From JAGLCY01 sp965363725 (GTDB lineage: Bacteria; Krumholzibacteriota; Krumholzibacteriia; LZORAL124-64-63): a stretch of 7,579 nucleotides of DNA. Each line of letters starts with the position of its first letter. Positions within the stretch are counted from its first letter, which is position 1. Made by a program: the position numbers and the translations under genes. Positions 6,670 through 7,579 of this stretch are shown here, one piece after another. Under the pieces are notes generated by a model, which saw only the letters and a list, made by a program, of their open reading frames with translations, made no database searches and was not told the DNA's origin. The DNA lies in the NCBI GenBank assembly GCA_965363725.1, contig CBDTUS010000174.1, positions 1 to 7,579 of the forward strand, in the 5' to 3' direction.

Positions 6670-6699
6670 AAAAAGGGGGCGAATTGACAAGGGCCCCCT
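6670..6699 (-). terminator. Minus-strand terminator-like hairpin inside the divergent promoter region
   Basis: On the minus strand AGGGGGC (opposite 6693-6699) pairs with GCCCCCT (opposite 6674-6680) across a 12-nt loop and is followed by TTTT then AAGTGTTTT. This has the form of an intrinsic terminator for transcripts running toward the 602-aa gene. Its place upstream of that gene is unusual. It could block antisense transcription coming from the plus gene, or act as a leader attenuator if a promoter lies further upstream. Confidence 0.5.
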
Positions 6700-6712
6700 G
6701 CTGGGGGAGAAT
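6684..6712 (+). promoter_or_regulatory. Candidate promoter of the plus-strand gene
   Basis: A perfect TTGACA (6684-6689) is followed after 17 nt by GAGAAT (6707-6712), which matches the sigma70 -10 at four of six bases. It would give a leader of about 95 nt before ATG 6815. The spacer contains CCCCC-TGCT-GGGGG, a small GC-rich hairpin, which is unusual for a promoter spacer. The moderate -10 and the lack of any other good candidate make this the best but not a certain choice. Confidence 0.4.
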
Positions 6713-6814
6713 GCGGGCTCCCGTTGGGTACCAGCCCACGAACCGACTGCGGGATAACCTTTAAGCAGTTGATCCTATTTGCCCGAGGACGACCCCACCC
6801 CCACGGAGGAATTG

Positions 6815-7579
6815 ATGCCACCCACAGCCAGGACCCTGCTGAAGGAACTCGAAGCGCTCAAGAATCAATTCGGCAAAGACGCGGTCGTGGAAAAGAAGGA
6901 CCTTTTGCGCAGGCTCCACACCGGGTCGCTGCCTTCGGCCGAGGCCGTGCTGCGCCTGCATGAGCTGCTCTGCTTCTGGCGCGCCCACCCCGACGACGCG
7001 CGCCTCCTGCGGCAGGTCGAAACGATGCTTGGTCAGTTCCACACCCGCCGGGATCTGCGACGGTTCCGCGATGACCTGGTCGATTCGGGTATCGAAGGCA
7101 CCGAAATCCGCTACGAGTTCTACATGCAGATGGCCCAGTGGCTGGCCGTCCATTGGCCGGAACGCCTGCAGATCGACTGGGCGGAATTCCAGGATTCCGA
7201 GACGCTCGAGAAAATCCTTCCCCTGCTGGCCCTTTACGAGGAGACCCCCGGCCTGGACGAGTTTTCGTTTTCGGTACGCGACTGGGTGGCCCGCATGAAG
7301 GGGCCGGACGAGACCGATGCCACCTTCGTGGCCAACCGGATCAAGGACCTCGAAATGGACACCTTCACGCGGGAGTATTTCTTCGAGCATCTCAAGCTGC
7401 CGATGATCCTGGAGCCCGGCACCGACGGCCCCAGCCGCACCCGGGCCAAGGTCCGCGGCGCCAAGATCTTCTATCAGGCCGGGCCTCTGAACATGAAGCG
7501 TCCGGACATCCGGGCGGAATTGAAACGGCCGCCGCTCTCGGTGAAGCCGGTCAGCGAACGCAAGGGACAGGAGATCATC
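6815..7579 (+). CDS. Unrecognised cytosolic protein, 5' part (3' end outside window)
   Basis: The reading frame is open for 255 codons to the last base of the window, so the C-terminus is missing. The ATG at 6815 is preceded by GGAGGA at 6805-6810 with a 4-nt gap, a strong ribosome binding site. There is no signal peptide and no membrane segment. Residues 1-50 are helical and charged (LLKELEALKNQFGKD, EKKDLLRRLHTGSLPSAEAV). Residues 75-125 contain TRRDLRRFRDDLVDSGIEGT followed by several tryptophans (W109, W114, W122). Residues 157-210 contain W157, KGPDETDATF, REYFFEHL and PGTDGPSRTR. The pattern of isolated W, ETDA and PSRT residues looks like a conserved globular family, but I cannot name it. 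It is divergent from the exported-protein genes and does not obviously share their role. The gene itself is well supported by start site and codon use; the function is open. Confidence 0.8.
   Translation, partial: MPPTARTLLKELEALKNQFGKDAVVEKKDLLRRLHTGSLPSAEAVLRLHELLCFWRAHPDDARLLRQVETMLGQFHTRRDLRRFRDDLVDSGIEGTEIRYEFYMQMAQWLAVHWPERLQIDWAEFQDSETLEKILPLLALYEETPGLDEFSFSVRDWVARMKGPDETDATFVANRIKDLEMDTFTREYFFEHLKLPMILEPGTDGPSRTRAKVRGAKIFYQAGPLNMKRPDIRAELKRPPLSVKPVSERKGQEII

Larger units (their letters stand above)
6469..6814. other. Divergent intergenic region between the 602-aa protein gene and the unrecognised plus-strand gene
   Basis: This is 346 bp without a credible gene; the ORFs across it are short and lack ribosome binding sites. 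It holds, from left to right: the AAGGAG site of the minus gene; an AT-rich patch at 6588-6600 with a weak minus-strand -10 (TAAAAT, opposite 6592-6597); a GACA-6-TGTC inverted repeat (6607-6620); the competing GC-rich hairpins and TTGACA promoter described separately (6670-6712); an imperfect hairpin GGATAAC / GTT-G-ATCC (6752-6775); and the GGAGGA site of the plus gene (6805-6810). No tRNA, riboswitch or known RNA motif was recognised. Confidence 0.6.

Noticed and set aside
6752..6775. Leader hairpin GGATAAC / GTT-G-ATCC as a riboswitch or tRNA fragment
   Set aside because: A single 7-bp stem with a bulge and no further conserved elements is not enough to call any RNA family.
6761..7390. 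209-codon minus-strand open frame opposite the plus-strand gene
   Set aside because: The plus frame has GGAGGA-ATG and is open through to the window edge with better codon use. The minus frame is its shadow.

Overview
The window is 7.6 kb of high-GC bacterial DNA. It holds three consecutive minus-strand genes for large exported proteins, flanked by two partial plus-strand genes that run off either edge. Two of the exported proteins end in a C-terminal Ig-like domain of the FlgD_ig / 'PNPFNP...GVYxxRL' type. Together with the high GC content and an N-terminal lipoprotein signal with many acidic residues, this points to the FCB-related candidate phyla (Krumholzibacteriota, Eisenbacteria, Latescibacterota or relatives). 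The phylum is inferred from domain style only, not shown.

Layout. Positions 1-174 are the C-terminal end of an SRPBCC/AHSA1-like protein (+). Positions 244-285 form a shared bidirectional terminator between convergent genes. Positions 294-2327 (-) encode a 677-aa lipoprotein with a ZU5-like domain and a propeller-like C-terminal region. Positions 2461-4386 (-) encode a secreted family 16 glycoside hydrolase (laminarinase-like, catalytic GEIDIME) with Ig, CBM6 and FlgD-Ig modules. The region 4387-4659 holds a putative promoter with a palindrome, a strong intrinsic terminator, and a 24-bp inverted repeat bracketing that terminator. Positions 4660-6468 (-) encode a secreted 602-aa protein with a C-terminal FlgD-Ig domain and a choice-of-anchor-like segment. 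Positions 6469-6814 are a divergent intergenic region with competing GC-rich hairpins and a TTGACA promoter candidate. From 6815 to the window end (+) there is an unrecognised cytosolic protein, open at the 3' edge.

How the genes may work together. No terminator is visible between the hydrolase and the downstream lipoprotein gene (133-nt gap), so these two may be co-transcribed. The 602-aa gene is separated from them by a clear terminator and is probably its own unit. The hydrolase most likely cleaves beta-1,3-glucan (laminarin-type) outside the cell. Nothing in the window (no SusCD, transporter or other glycosidase) shows a complete polysaccharide locus. I see no RNA gene, insertion sequence, CRISPR array or defence system. 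The most unusual signals are in the intergenic DNA rather than in the proteins.
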